Shown here in pieces: positions 37,801 through 48,905 of a stretch of 64,000 nt of DNA. Position 1 is the stretch's first letter. Each line of letters begins with the position of its first letter. A program made the translations under genes and the position numbers. The notes below the pieces were generated by a model. It was not told the DNA's origin, ran no database searches, and saw nothing but the letters and a program-made list of their open reading frames with translations. Origin of the DNA: Spirodela intermedia (Eukaryota; Streptophyta; Magnoliopsida; Alismatales; Araceae); contig LR746274.1 in assembly GCA_902729315.2 (NCBI GenBank), positions 2,507,037-2,571,036 on the forward strand, written 5' to 3'.

Positions 37801-38631
37801 GTTTTCCTACCTAGTTACTTCACTACAAGATTAATAAAAAATAAAAAAAATCTGTGTGAGAGAGTAGTGAAGGTCCCCCAGACTGGTCGGTGTTAATGTG
37901 TGAGACAACCAGTCTTTGAACCCATTGACTTCGTCAGGTTCTCTGGATATGAAATATTTTGAATGAGTTTCAATGGCCCTAGGGAACCACTGATATCTTG
38001 TCAAAACGGATGCATTAAACACGCCAAAGTCCAGAACCATTGACGTGAAGATGAGAGAGATCGCGAAGGGTGTAGTTTGACATAGAACCCGCAGAATATG
38101 AGGATATTACGTGGGTCACGAATCGTTGGGAAACAAGACATCATTGAAGATATCAGATCCAAACCATCGTGCAATGCAAGATCATATGCGTCTCTTCCTT
38201 TCTCCCTCATCCACTCCCTCCGTCCCCCTCTCGAGGGTACCCACATCTCTTTTTTTCTATGTCTCTGCTAGCGGTGGTAAAATGTGCCTCAGAAAGGGAA
38301 ACAGATCGTACAATGAACAGTTAACAGTATCCATCATCCTTCCTCTTCCATAACAGAATGAACCAAATACTTGGATCGTATGTGAGCATCTCATCTAGAT
38401 CAATTTAGACCGTATCCATGTAAAGCCGAAGAATCGGACCTTGAACTACAAATTTTAGAGGGACAAGGTGTTAGACGCTAAGTGGGCTTGCATAAATTGT
38501 ACATTAATAATTCAATGACCGGGAAGGAAGGGTCTATTTGATGAATCACATTGCGATTGTCCTATCATTGTTCGTTAACTATGTATGTTTATATAAGCAT
38601 GATATGAAATTATGCTAGTCATATTGCTCTC

Positions 38632-38659
38632 AATATATATATATATATATATATATATT
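38632..38659. repeat. (AT)n microsatellite
   Basis: About 13-14 AT units. Confidence 0.9.
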
Positions 38660-38829
38660 TGCTTGATTTTGACGTTCCACAGGGTCCGAGTTACGTATGA
38701 AGCCTCGAATAGCCAGGAAAAGCTACAACAAGCAGCCTTAATTTATCCCGTGCTAATTGACATGGCCTCCCAAGGCACCCACATCTCTGTACTCCTCGAG
38801 GGAGGATAGAGTTATCCTTCATGAATAAC

Positions 38830-39110
38830 GATTCCAAGAAACAGGAGAAAAATGATTTCTCATCACAGAAAGAATTCTAAAACTATTGAAGAGGCCTAGT
38901 TTAATCCTTGATAGAACCTTCGAGAGAGACAGAGAAAACTGATTCCCCACTAGAAAAACAGCGTCAAAACGTGTGAAGAAGCCTTGTTTAATCCTTGATA
39001 GAACTTACAAAACAAAACAGAATGAAACTGACTTCCCATTTTCAAAAGGATTATAAGCCTTCTTTCACCTTGTTTAATCATCAGTAAATCCTTCAACAGA
39101 AACTGTCTAC
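38830..39110. repeat. Degenerate ~87-bp tandem repeat, about three copies
   Basis: The words GAAGAGGCCTAGTTTAATCC (38888), GAAGAAGCCTTGTTTAATCC (38975) and CACCTTGTTTAATCA (about 39067) recur at 87-88 bp spacing, each followed by a similar TTGATAGAACCTT- or CAGTAAATCCTT-like stretch and, 40-50 bp on, an AAACTGAT/GAAACTGAC word. Confidence 0.65.
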
Positions 39111-40104
39111 TACAAGATTATTCTCGGATCTTGAAGGGGATGATCCCTGTGGAAGAGGGGAGGGGATTCTCGATGAGTCTAGCCTACTAAGTATGAAAAC
39201 ACGTGCTGCATGAAATTGAATATCCCCCGTGTCATAATTGTCGGTGCTCGTGGCCCAGTAGCTTCATTGATGACGAGAGACATCGTATTCATACATGCTT
39301 TCGCTACATCCGTCGTACACAGACCACAAGAAAGACCTGATGGGCTCAAATAAAATGGTTCTTGTTGTCGCTCATAATCAATAAACGGGATGGCTCAACC
39401 AACATCAATTATGATATGCATACATTATTTAATGGGCAATCATCGATCATTCAAGCTCCTTGGGGTGATGCCTATCTGTTTGTAAGTCGTGACATCAGAG
39501 GAAAAATCAACGGATTAGATTGAAGAACACCGTCATCTTCCCTCCTTGGAGTTTTCCAACATCTTCAGCTCTCTTCTAAAACCTAAATCTGTTTAGTCAT
39601 TGGGAATATGGGATCTGGTCGCATGTGCGTACATTGAAGAGGGCATCGATCTGAATGGTGCATCACAGAGCAGTGGCCATTCAGATTACGCTTCCAACTC
39701 ACACACCCATTGAACAGAAAGGGTTCCCAATTATGTTGTCAAGAGTCTTCTTCTCCGGGGTTACAACTGAAGCAGACTTATCCACAGATTCAGCCGTATA
39801 GTATATATTGATAGATATGGCTGGACATCTTCGGGTGAAGATACGATCTTTGAGGAGGATTACACAGGGTTTTCATACTACCCAAGGTTCAGAAGTTGAC
39901 CAGAAAAAAAGGGGGCATACGTGAACTTCTCTTGAGGACATCAGCCTCTTCTGAAGAGAGAAACTTTGAGGTGTTTCTGGGGTTTACAGAATGAAAGAAT
40001 TGCGCGTGTGAGAGTATAAAAGATGAGGGCGGTCCTGTGAGGTTCCGCTTACGCCATTTCTCCTCCAAGCAGACCTGTCGTTGAATGTCGGGGGATAACC
40101 CTCA

Positions 40105-40214
40105 TCGTCGAGAGGGAAACAGTCCAGATCACCAGCTAAGGCCCCTAAATGATCGCTCAGTGATAAAGGAGGTACGGATGCAGAGACAGCCAGGAGGTTT
40201 GCCTAGAAGCAGCC
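40105..40214 (+). pseudogene. rrn23: Nuclear copy of plastid 23S rRNA fragment (NUPT)
   Basis: About 110 bp, from CGTCGAGAGGGAAACAG to CCTAGAAGCAGCC, match the plastid 23S rRNA as I remember it, including CCAGCTAAGGCCCCTAAATG, GCTCAGTGATAAAGGAGGT and GACAGCCAGGAGGTTTGCC. In bacterial 23S rRNA this is the region near positions 1030-1130. Similarity stops abruptly on both sides, where a GC-rich nuclear sequence follows. A few differences (for example GTACGGATG) fit nuclear decay. It cannot make a functional rRNA. Confidence 0.85.
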
Positions 40215-40321
40215 CGGGTCGCGGCGGCGCTTCACCCCGCCCCCCGACCAGCCGGCCGTGCTCCTCCGGGATTTGCTGCCCGACACCCTTGCACGATGGA
40301 GCCATGAGATGTAGTTACGGC

Positions 40322-40339
40322 GTGTGTGTGTGTGTGTGT

Positions 40340-40380
<41 letters not shown>

Positions 40381-40413
40381 ACCCTCGCTCTCTCTTTCTC
40401 TCTCAGTCTCTCA
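40322..40413. repeat. (GT)n-(CT)n compound microsatellite
   Basis: About eleven GT units pass directly into about seventeen CT units, followed by imperfect CT-rich sequence. Confidence 0.95.
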
Positions 40414-40490
40414 GTCAAAAGCCTCTTGCAATATTTCTCCTGACTGGGCGGGGCCTCACTGTCAACCCCTCCCATCCCATCCCCTAACGT

Positions 40491-40533
40491 GCTGACGTGG
40501 CACATGTCCGTGGCACATGTCGCTGACGTGGCA
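40491..40533 (+). promoter_or_regulatory. ACGTGGC-type direct-repeat cluster upstream of CYP86
   Basis: GCTGACGTGGCA occurs at 40491-40502 and again at 40522-40533. Between and overlapping them TGGCACATGTC occurs at 40498-40508 and 40511-40521. TGACGTGGC is a bZIP-type site (C/G-box hybrid, ABRE-like). It lies about 690 bp upstream of the P450 ATG, so a role in its ABA or stress control is inference. Confidence 0.5.
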
Positions 40534-40595
40534 GAGGGCGACTCGCGAATGCCCTCTGGGCATCCGCCCTCGTGTCACCACTATCAAAAGACGAC

Positions 40596-40713
40596 CTCCG
40601 CCACCTCAGCTCCGTTGTGCCTTCATGGCGATCCTAGGCGGGGGGACCCCGATTCTCCGCCACCTCAGCTCCGTTGTGCCTTCAAGGCGATCCTAGGCGG
40701 GGGGACCCCGATT
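40596..40713. repeat. 59-bp tandem duplication
   Basis: Two nearly identical units, 40596-40654 and 40655-40713, begin CTCCGCCACCTCAGCTCC. The one difference I see is T versus A in CTTCATGG/CTTCAAGG. Such close identity implies a recent duplication. Confidence 0.9.
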
Positions 40714-41147
40714 CTTTTCTAGGTGATAAAACCTTCTAAATCGCGTTACTTGACAAAGTCACCATCTTCTGCGTGGCGGTTGACACATTTATTTGACGCG
40801 ACCGCAGAGTAGAATTCCAATCGGATGGTCAACAAATGTTGAAAGGATAAATATGGGCAAGCAGCTCGACGGACCCAACCGGCGTGTAGGGAGGCTGCTA
40901 ACGAAGGCACATGAAAGGGGGTTGACCGTATTAAATGCCTACCTGGCACGACCAGGCTGGGGCAAGATGGTGCTTCTCACGGCTCCTGAGAGCCTCTGCA
41001 TGCTCATCCTATATGTCTCCCCTCCACTCTCGACACCCACCACCTTGCTTAATTGCATCCTCTCTCTTTAGAACCAGGTCAATGCAACCGTTGCCCCCCA
41101 TAATCTCTCCCTCTCTCTCTAGTTGTTGGCACGGCAGTTCTTACGGT

Positions 41148-41154
41148 CTATAAA
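41148..41154 (+). promoter_or_regulatory. TATA box of the CYP86 gene
   Basis: CTATAAA lies 66 bp upstream of the ATG, with a CT patch at 41107-41121 before it. This predicts a leader of about 40 nt. Confidence 0.7.
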
Positions 41155-41219
41155 CCCCTTCGGATGAGAAGTGATGTGGGTACAGTTCAATCTCCTTCCC
41201 GAGAGCTTCTAGTTCGGCC

Positions 41220-42821
41220 ATGGCGGATTGGGCAGTGTTGTGGAAGGAGGTGGCGGGGGGCTTCAGGGCCATGGACCTTGCTGTGGCCATGAGCGGGCTC
41301 TTCCTCTTCAGCTGCGTCGCCCACAGGGCGACACATAAGGGCCCCATGCACTGGCCGGTCCTCGGCATCATCCCCACCCTCTTCCTCCACCTGAGCAACG
41401 TCCACGACTGGATCACGGCGGCTCTATCGCACGCCGGCGGCACCTTCTGGTTCCACGGCATGTGGCTCGGCGGCGCCCACGGCGTCGTCACGGCGGACCC
41501 CGCCAACGTCGAATACATCCTCCGCACGCGCTTCGCCAACTTCCCCAAGGGTAAGTATTACAGGGAACGCTTCGTGGACCTCCTCGGCGACGGCATCTTC
41601 AACGCCGACGACGGCGTGTGGCGCGAGCAGCGCCACACTGCCGCCTCGGAAATGCACTCCGTCCGCTTCGGTTCCTACTCCGCACAGTCGATCTCGTCTC
41701 TCGTACACGGTAAGCTCCTGCGGCTCCTCTCTCGCTTGGCTGCCACCGGCGAGGCCGTGGATATACAGGACGTGTTCCTCCGCTTCACCTTCGACAACAT
41801 CTGCATGGCGGCGTTCGGGGTCGACCCGGGTTGCCTCGCCGTTGACCTACCGGAGGTGGGCTTCGCCAGGGCCTTCGAGCGGGCCACAGAGCTGTCCCTG
41901 TTCCGCTTTATCGTTCCGCCGTTCGTGTGGAAGCTCATGCGCCGGCTCGGCGTCGGCCCCGAGAGGGAGCTCAAGGAAGCCGTCCGAGTCGTCCACGAGT
42001 TCGCAGAGAAGACCGTGTTGGACCGTCGCGCCGAGTTCGTCTCCTCGGGGGACCTCCGAGACCGTTCAGATCTCCTGTCTAGGCTCGTCGAAACCAAGGA
42101 AGAACCCGCCGCCGTAGCCGGCGAGAAGTTCCGATTCTCCGACAAGTTAATCAAGGACTTCTGCATCAGCTTCATACTCGCCGGGAGGGACACCAGCTCG
42201 GTGGCACTGGCGTGGTTCTTCTGGCTCATTCACGACCGGCCCGACGTTGAATCCCGCATTCTCGATGAGATCCACTCGATTATCCGGCAGCGGGAAGAAA
42301 AACAAGAAAAACCTGGAGATCTGGTGTTCGCGGTAGAGGAGCTGGGGAGAATGGACTACCTTCAGGCGGCTCTGTCGGAGGCGCTGCGGCTGTACCCATC
42401 GGTGCCGATTGACTTCAAGGAGGCGGTGGAAGACGATGTCCTCCCGGACGGAAGCCCAGTCAGGAGCGGGGCGAGGGTGATCTACTCAATATACTCCATG
42501 GCGAGGGCGGAAGCGCTGTGGGGAAAGGACTGCCGCGAGTACAGGCCGGAGCGGTGGATCAGCAAAGAAACGGGGAGATTCGCGGGGGAGAACCAGTTCA
42601 AGTACCCGGTGTTCAACGCTGGACCGAGGCTCTGCGTGGGTAAGAAGTTCGCCTACCTTCAGATGAAGATGGTGGCGGCGGCGGTGCTGCTCAGGTACAA
42701 GGTGAGGGTGGTGGAGGGGCAGGTGGTCGAGCCCAAGCTGACCACTACCCTCTACATGAGGAACGGCCTCCTCGTCACCTTCAAACCAAGAGAGAGAAAC
42801 CTCTCTGACGTCGGGCCTTGA
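41220..42821 (+). CDS. Cytochrome P450, CYP86 family fatty-acid omega-hydroxylase (CYP86C-like)
   Basis: This is one intronless frame of 533 aa. A hydrophobic anchor at about 17-36 is followed by a Pro-containing hinge (KGPMHWPVLG), as in ER-bound P450s. The I-helix oxygen motif AGRDTSS is at 321-327, the K-helix ExxR at 387-390 (EALR), a PERW motif follows, and the heme loop FNAGPRLCVG is at 465-474 with Cys472 as axial ligand. All key residues are intact. The pattern FPKGxxYR...LLGDGIFNADD and the tail VEPKLTTTLYMRNGL fit CYP86, and the details fit CYP86C better than CYP86A or B from memory. Family members omega-hydroxylate fatty acids for cutin, suberin or pollen-wall lipids using NADPH-P450 reductase. 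Codons are very GC-rich at third positions. The neighbour downstream is a convergent cytochrome b5. Exact substrate is unknown. Confidence 0.93.
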   Translation: MADWAVLWKEVAGGFRAMDLAVAMSGLFLFSCVAHRATHKGPMHWPVLGIIPTLFLHLSNVHDWITAALSHAGGTFWFHGMWLGGAHGVVTADPANVEYILRTRFANFPKGKYYRERFVDLLGDGIFNADDGVWREQRHTAASEMHSVRFGSYSAQSISSLVHGKLLRLLSRLAATGEAVDIQDVFLRFTFDNICMAAFGVDPGCLAVDLPEVGFARAFERATELSLFRFIVPPFVWKLMRRLGVGPERELKEAVRVVHEFAEKTVLDRRAEFVSSGDLRDRSDLLSRLVETKEEPAAVAGEKFRFSDKLIKDFCISFILAGRDTSSVALAWFFWLIHDRPDVESRILDEIHSIIRQREEKQEKPGDLVFAVEELGRMDYLQAALSEALRLYPSVPIDFKEAVEDDVLPDGSPVRSGARVIYSIYSMARAEALWGKDCREYRPERWISKETGRFAGENQFKYPVFNAGPRLCVGKKFAYLQMKMVAAAVLLRYKVRVVEGQVVEPKLTTTLYMRNGLLVTFKPRERNLSDVGP

Positions 42822-43689
42822 CAATGCAGTCTGGCTCTTCGCTTGGGTCTGCATGTCTGCGCATCAACAAAACCACTGCCCCGCTCTCGTCGTCTGACAC
42901 ACTACTGTGCATCTTACCATACACCCAGAACGAGGCATGATCTATCCTCCAAAGGGCGGACCCGTGTTTTACCTATGGCTTACTCTCCGCAGGTAGATTT
43001 GTCCAAGCTTTAGCTCACCTGTGTAGTCTATCTGAAGACCCATCGACTAGTCGGTGAAGGGATGATGCATTAAAACAATCCCAAGTCGAATGATTTAGCG
43101 TTAAAGCAGTTGAGATGCTTGAAATCAAATCTAGTAAGCAGATTATTCGACGGGATAAAAGAATGGTAGGGCCAAAGCTCTACTACAGGTTGTGAGAAGG
43201 CTTACCTGCGCCTTGCTATTTATTCATCTGCAAACGTTAAGCTAAACCCACGCGGGTTTGAGTCTGTGGAGGAAAGAAATAACCTTTCATCCGTGAGAAG
43301 ACGAAGAAGAAGAGAACAAGAAGGTGGGGAACCCCCAAGAGGGTAGTTCAGTCCTTGATGTCACCTCCATTAAAGAGGGTCGGAATTATCTCCACAAAAG
43401 ACGACAAAGGAGAACGGTGAAATGACCAAAAAAGGAGAGAGAGAGAGAGAGAGGAGAGAGAGAGGACGGGACCTGAGGTTATCCCAAAGAAGAAGGGAGG
43501 GGATAAATGGGTTTTTCTTTAACTATTTTCTCTCTTGGTTTCATACAAAATTCTTATACTGGTTTGGCCACCTAACCTACTCAACTCTTTTCGTACCATG
43601 TATGTTCCCACTTCCTTGGATTCTAATAAATCCCTGCTGAAATACATAAACTTAAGAGCTCACTCAATGATCATTTTCTAAAGTCACAA

Positions 43690-43940
43690 CTCTAGGAGGT
43701 AAAGAATCTACTCATCTTTTCCATATTCATGCCTCTAAGGGCCAAACAAAAGAGACACTAGTAGCTTCTAGAGTCATGGCTCTAGAGGGCCAGATAGAGG
43801 TTACTCACTCCGATCTTCAATGCTCATGGCTCTAGAGGGCCAGATAGAGGTTACTCACTCCGATCTTCAATGTTCATGGATCTAGAGGGCTAGATAGAGG
43901 TCTCACTCCTATCTTCAATGTTCATGGCTCTAGGGACCGA
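43690..43940. repeat. ~50-bp minisatellite, about five copies
   Basis: The word CATGGCTCTAGAGGGCCAGA recurs at 43775 and 43825, as CATGGATCTAGAGGGCTAGA at 43875 and CATGGCTCTAGGGACC at 43923, giving a 50-bp period. More decayed copies (CATGCCTCTAAGGGCC and ACAACTCTAGGAGG) lie upstream from about 43690. Confidence 0.85.
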
Positions 43941-45792
43941 AATAAGATTACCACCTGTTAATGTCCTCTATGTTAAAACTTTTGATTTTAGTGTTGAGTA
44001 CTAAATCATTGTAAATACAAAGGTAGAGCATGTTATCACTCTTAGAGTTCACAGCTCCAAAGCTCCCTGAGGCTTGAAATGAGCCAAATCCCCATGTAAA
44101 GCCAAAGGTATGTATGAACTTTACACCAAGAACTACACTATTATAACTTTTCATTAATGTTACTCTTATGTCATGCTTCAACTTCTTTAAATTAAAAACT
44201 ATCTCCATCAAAGTTCCTCAATGATACATTCCACATTATCAAAGATCATTTCTTAGTTTATCATGCCTTTCAACATAAATCCCATGCTAGTCAATGGTAA
44301 GGTATTATAACACATCACTGTCCCACATTTCCTTCCATATAAGTTTGTTTGATCTCTTTCCCAAAGTGAAAACCTTGCAACACAAACAAACGTAATGTTT
44401 GATGACCCATTTTCCCCAATGCAATCTCCTTCCAACTTGTACACTTTATATCTTATCTTGATTTTGTCATCATAAAAATGAGAATTTTTTGGAAATAGTT
44501 ACACTAATCGATGTTTTTATTGATCAAAGGTTACATGTTATAATTCATGGAATTTATGAAGTTTATTTCTTCATATAATTGGTTTTAATTATCAAATTAG
44601 ATTAATTGATCCATTCATCATTTTGATGAGTCCAATATAATGTGTTTTCTATTGTGTCACCCATTTAGGTCTATTCACCCCCACCCCCTCCCCTCTTCTG
44701 TTGTTTCAAACTCTTTTTTCTGAAGATCTATAATTAACTATTATCTTATCACCTTTTTTATTTAACATTTTCAACATAGAACCTTAATCATTTTTCCAAA
44801 GATCATGCACAAGTTAGCACAATATATTGGATTTTATAATCAAAAAAATAAATTGATATATTTCAATATTGTTAATGAAATCCAATTAGACTATGTTGAA
44901 TTCAGGTTCTCATATTTTAGTGTTCTTGTCCTTTTGACTTGTGGGGTTGTTTGCCAAATATTATTTGCTATTAATTTTATATCTACTTTAATGAATTCCT
45001 CTCCTATTATGCCTAACCAGATTATAAGTATTTTCTTATTTAGATTAACTCAATTTTCCATCAAACACTTAACTATAACCATGTACTTTTTTATCTATCA
45101 CATATGGAATATTTTAATCGCTAGGCATATACAATTGACTTGTCCCAATATGTTTTGATCATATCCATTATAGAGTTTAATTAAACTTAATTCTCCCCAA
45201 AATAAAGCTTTATTGCTCATCCACTATAATAGTTCCATGAATGATTATTAAGAGGCTTTCATATATGCCTATTTCTTTTAGCCTTGAAAATTCACAAAAA
45301 TGCAAGAACCACTATACTGGTCTTATGCTTCATAGGTTACATGTAAACGTAACACTGTGCCTTCAAAGAATATTTTTATCACATATATGGAGATGTGTGT
45401 ACTCATTTCAAAGCAATTTCGAAGATAAACACGGGATGATTAGCCACAACATGAAGTTTGATGTCCAAAAAGACAACACTATTTAGCTAGCAACACGTGT
45501 TCCCAAGATGATGATATCTTCAAGACTCCAATGATGGGTGATTGAAAGAGGGAGAGAGAGAGAGTTTAGGCCATGACGAAAATATGGCAAGCCTCAACCC
45601 AAAAGCCCAAAATTCATTATTTGACTAAGAATATGATGTCAATATCTACCCTCCTAAGACCGATTTACCTGAATTTTGGGAAACACAGCTTCACAAATCC
45701 GAATGCCTTGAAAAAACAACAGCCAATGAGATTGTGCTCTCCATCTAGTAACATATTAACCCAAACAGTAGGAAAGCCACATCAAAATAGAG

Positions 45793-45796
<4 letters not shown>

Positions 45797-45829
<33 letters not shown>
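45797..45829. repeat. (CT)n microsatellite
   Basis: About 16 CT units. Confidence 0.95.
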
Positions 45830-45833
<4 letters not shown>

Positions 45834-46238
45834 AGTCACTGGCATCAAAGTCGCAAGCTGTTTAGACTGCCATGGTGGTGATCCACTAATCAAGAAAAAA
45901 AAACCTATAGGAAAATTTCACCGTATGAAGAGTTGGAGTGCATTCATAGAGAATCGATGACTTAATCCGAATCCAGAACCATGCAGTTACTAGAAAAGGA
46001 AACATTTGAAAGACAGGGTAAGACAGTAATAGAGTGGTGGAATGGCAGAATATCTGGGAAGCCAATCGCCACAAGAAATCACTGCTTTAGTCCAGAACTC
46101 GTCCTTCTCTCATGTAACAAAGGCCCACATAAATATACCCGACCACAAAACTCTAGAAAGCAGGACAACATGCTTCCATCCTAGACACATCGACCTTCCC
46201 CAACAGAGAACCTTATTCTGAGAAATGCCCAGATGCCA

Positions 46239-48711
46239 CTAGTCTGATTTTGTGTAGTACCGGACACCAACAGCCAGGCCGAGGATCACTACGGGGAGGA
46301 GGAACTGGAGGATCCTGATGACAAAGTCGGTGGTCTTGTCGTGGTTGTAGTGCGGTTGCTTAGGTGGCGTGTATTTAACCTTGGTGGGGATTGTTGCGGT
46401 GTCAATGTGCCCAACAAGGTACTCATCCATCATTGATCTAGCACTGGTACTGTGCCCAACATCCTCAAAGTCTTCAGTCGCGTCCTTTCCTGAAAGGGCC
46501 ATGTTGAGGGCAGCGGCATGAGCAGGTGACGGTGTCAGGGGACTGAACACCAATGCCGAGAGAAAGAGTGAATAAGGGCGTGTTACCTGTGGATGACAAT
46601 AAGACGTCATCTCCACCAGGATGGTCGTCTAAGAACTTTGTAACATCATAAACCTGTTCCAGCATGTCAAGTGAGGAACTTGGGGCACGCATCTATGGGA
46701 TTATTTTTCTTCGGATGGGAAATCAAATGTCTATAAGCGACAGAATATTAACAGCATTTCATCATGAGGACCAATTAGACTTGGCAAGATGTTTTCTCTA
46801 AGAGAACCACTGTGGCTCTCAATCTGACAATATGAGGATAAGATTCTACACTCGAGAGCCGAACTGGGACTATGCAAGGTAAAAAAGCTCGAGATGTTTG
46901 GTCTGGACAGAGTAGTACCGTTTCTAAGAAATATCCCCCTGAACTACAAAATTTAGACCAGGAATTCTCCGCAAACACATGCGAGTCTCAGTTTCTCTGT
47001 CATAATGCATGACTTCGAAAAAAACATCAGAAGGGAGATTCGGTGCTTTATAGTTTTGTGGGAAACAGACTATTCTGCTTCACCCGAAGGGAAAAAACTA
47101 GAATATTCCCCTCCGAAAGCGTTGCACCCAGGTTACACGTCATGTGACATTTCACAAATTTAAGGTATCTACAAAAGATGCACACTTTATTATCCATAAA
47201 TCATACATATAGACAGCCACATTCTTCATTTCCTATCCTATGAAGCAAATACTGTTGGCTAAAAATGATATTGTTAATCAGAAGCATTTCATGTGCATCA
47301 TCATTAAATAGAAACGGCCTTTCCTTAACTAGGGCATTCTAAGAACAGATACCGCCATTTTAAAGAGAAATTAAATTCTATGATGGTAAGACAGTCACGG
47401 CAGTTTGAGCGAAATAAAATTTTAAGGATCGATTGTTGTTTTTAATGTCAAGAATGAAACCAAATGGTAGCAGATGCCCATAACAGGCCATTTTTCATTG
47501 ATGCAGAGGAAGTGGGAATGAAAACTGTGGATGGAACATCGCTTGGCACTTGAAAGTGGTTTCAAACTGTAGATTGGAAGAAGCAAAATTGAGTGTCTTC
47601 AACTGGATGCCTAGTCAAGGTGTTGGCAGAGTATCGCTTGAGATCAATTTATCATCAGAGGATAGTTTCAGCGGAAATTTCCTGGGGACCACACATGAAG
47701 CTTTCATTTTTTATCTACAGTTTACAATGTCAGTTTTTCTTTTTTGTTTAATTTTTAATGTAGCAAGTAAAATAGAAAAAAAAAGGTGGTGTGAACCAAT
47801 CCCAGCTTGAATTTCTTCCATTACGCTTAAGAAACGAGGCAGCACTGAGGTGATTGTCTGAGTCCTTAATTAGTCATTTTGGTTCTAGAATATTTCTTCA
47901 CCAATTTTGCACCTAGAAATCACCTTTTTTATAAAAATAAAACCTTTTTAAAGTGATGCTTTTCCAATGTCGGTGAACGAACCCCAGAGTTCAAAATTCA
48001 TCTGCGTAATATTTTGTTGCACTCGATAAGATGGACACGATGAAACTCAGTATAAGTAACCTCAACCAGTCAAGAGGAGGTTTGATCATACCTGGTATAC
48101 CAACTGAATCCGTTTATTGAGCGCATGCACATGACCATAAAACGTCACCAGTGAACACAGTTCACTGAGGAGTAAACTCAAGACTTATACGGAATTAACC
48201 TCCCAAGCAGGCTTATCTGTCAATGATCATGTTTATCGTTTTACCTCGACACTTTGGCAGAGTTTGAAGGTGGATATATTCAAGGATCCTTTGTCCAAAT
48301 CTTCATAGACCCCACCCCCCCTCTTTCCAGGACATCAGGAAATGTACTTCCTGGATCTGAATGAACTAATTTGGTTCGAGATCGTATGCACAGCATTCTC
48401 GAATCCCATCAGTAAGAAACCAAATCAGAATTGACCAATCAAAAGAATGATAACTACACAAGAGTAAGAATTCTCCAGATATGAGCATAACCAAGCCACT
48501 CAGACAGAAAACGAGCACACTGGATCCCAGTCAAGAGGTGCCGCGACACAAGGAGCAGCAACAAGAATGGTGAAATCGACACAGGAAAAGGGAGAAGAAA
48601 GGATCTAATTACCTTGCCATCGATGACGAGCCAACAGTCCTCGTGTGTGTTGTGCTTAGAGACGTCCGCCAGAGTGTAGATCACGCCCTTGCCGCCATCA
48701 GCCCCGCCCAT
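46239..48711 (-). CDS. CB5: Cytochrome b5, microsomal tail-anchored
   Basis: Minus-strand exons in order are 48613-48711, 46587-46653 and 46239-46489 (417 nt, 138 aa), GT-AG with matching phases. The protein has the b5 fold signature: TLADVSKHNTHEDCWLVIDG (13-32), VYDVTKFLDDHPGGDD (34-49) and EDFEDVGHS (61-69). His44 and His68 are the expected axial heme ligands. A C-terminal membrane segment (FVIRILQFLLPVVILGLAVG) followed by a short YYTKSD tail makes it a tail-anchored ER protein. It passes electrons from NADH-b5 reductase or P450 reductase to desaturases, hydroxylases and some P450s. Length fits plant CB5 proteins (about 134-140 aa). The ATG at 48711 is the first in frame. Intron 1 is 1.96 kb, intron 2 only 97 nt. 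Confidence 0.95.
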
Positions 48712-48905
48712 CCCGACCTCTCCCTCGGCACCCTGGGTACACAAATCGCAAGACGGCGAGGCGATCTGGACGACAGGCCGCGAGGAGATCCTCGGATCTC
48801 AACGACGGGGGAGAGGGGTACGAGGAAGGAGAAGTGGCGGAAAAGGAAGAACAGATGGGCGGTTAGACGAAGAACAGTCGGACTTTTTATGGACGACGTG
48901 GGGTA
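48712..48905 (-). promoter_or_regulatory. Cytochrome b5 leader and promoter
   Basis: A GC-rich leader lies upstream of the ATG. On the minus strand CCATAAAAAG at about 48884-48893 is a TATA-like element, about 175 bp from the start codon. No transcript evidence is available. Confidence 0.4.

Larger units (their letters stand above)
37801..40104. other. Spacer with repeats, no gene
   Basis: This holds an (AT)n run at 38632-38659 and a degenerate 87-bp tandem array at about 38830-39110. Neither strand shows a convincing exon. Confidence 0.5.
42822..46238. other. Spacer between convergent CYP86 and cytochrome b5 genes
   Basis: The 3' UTRs of both genes lie at the ends. Between are a GA-rich tract (about 43434-43465), a 50-bp minisatellite (about 43690-43940), a copia-like CTATTCACCCCC word at 44670-44681, and about 1.3 kb of AT-rich DNA. 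A (CT)n tract lies at 45797-45829. No gene is seen. Confidence 0.5.

Noticed and set aside
40085-40495. 136-residue plus-strand ORF ending in Val-Cys and Ser-Leu runs
   Set aside because: It reads through the plastid 23S fragment and the (GT)n(CT)n microsatellite, so it is not a gene.
46239-46692. Longer readings of the cytochrome b5 exons (125 and 72 residues)
   Set aside because: They include retained intron sequence. Spliced joining restores the b5 fold with both heme histidines.
48360-48400. GGTTCGAGATC word, like a tRNA T-loop
   Set aside because: No acceptor stem or anticodon arm pairs around it.
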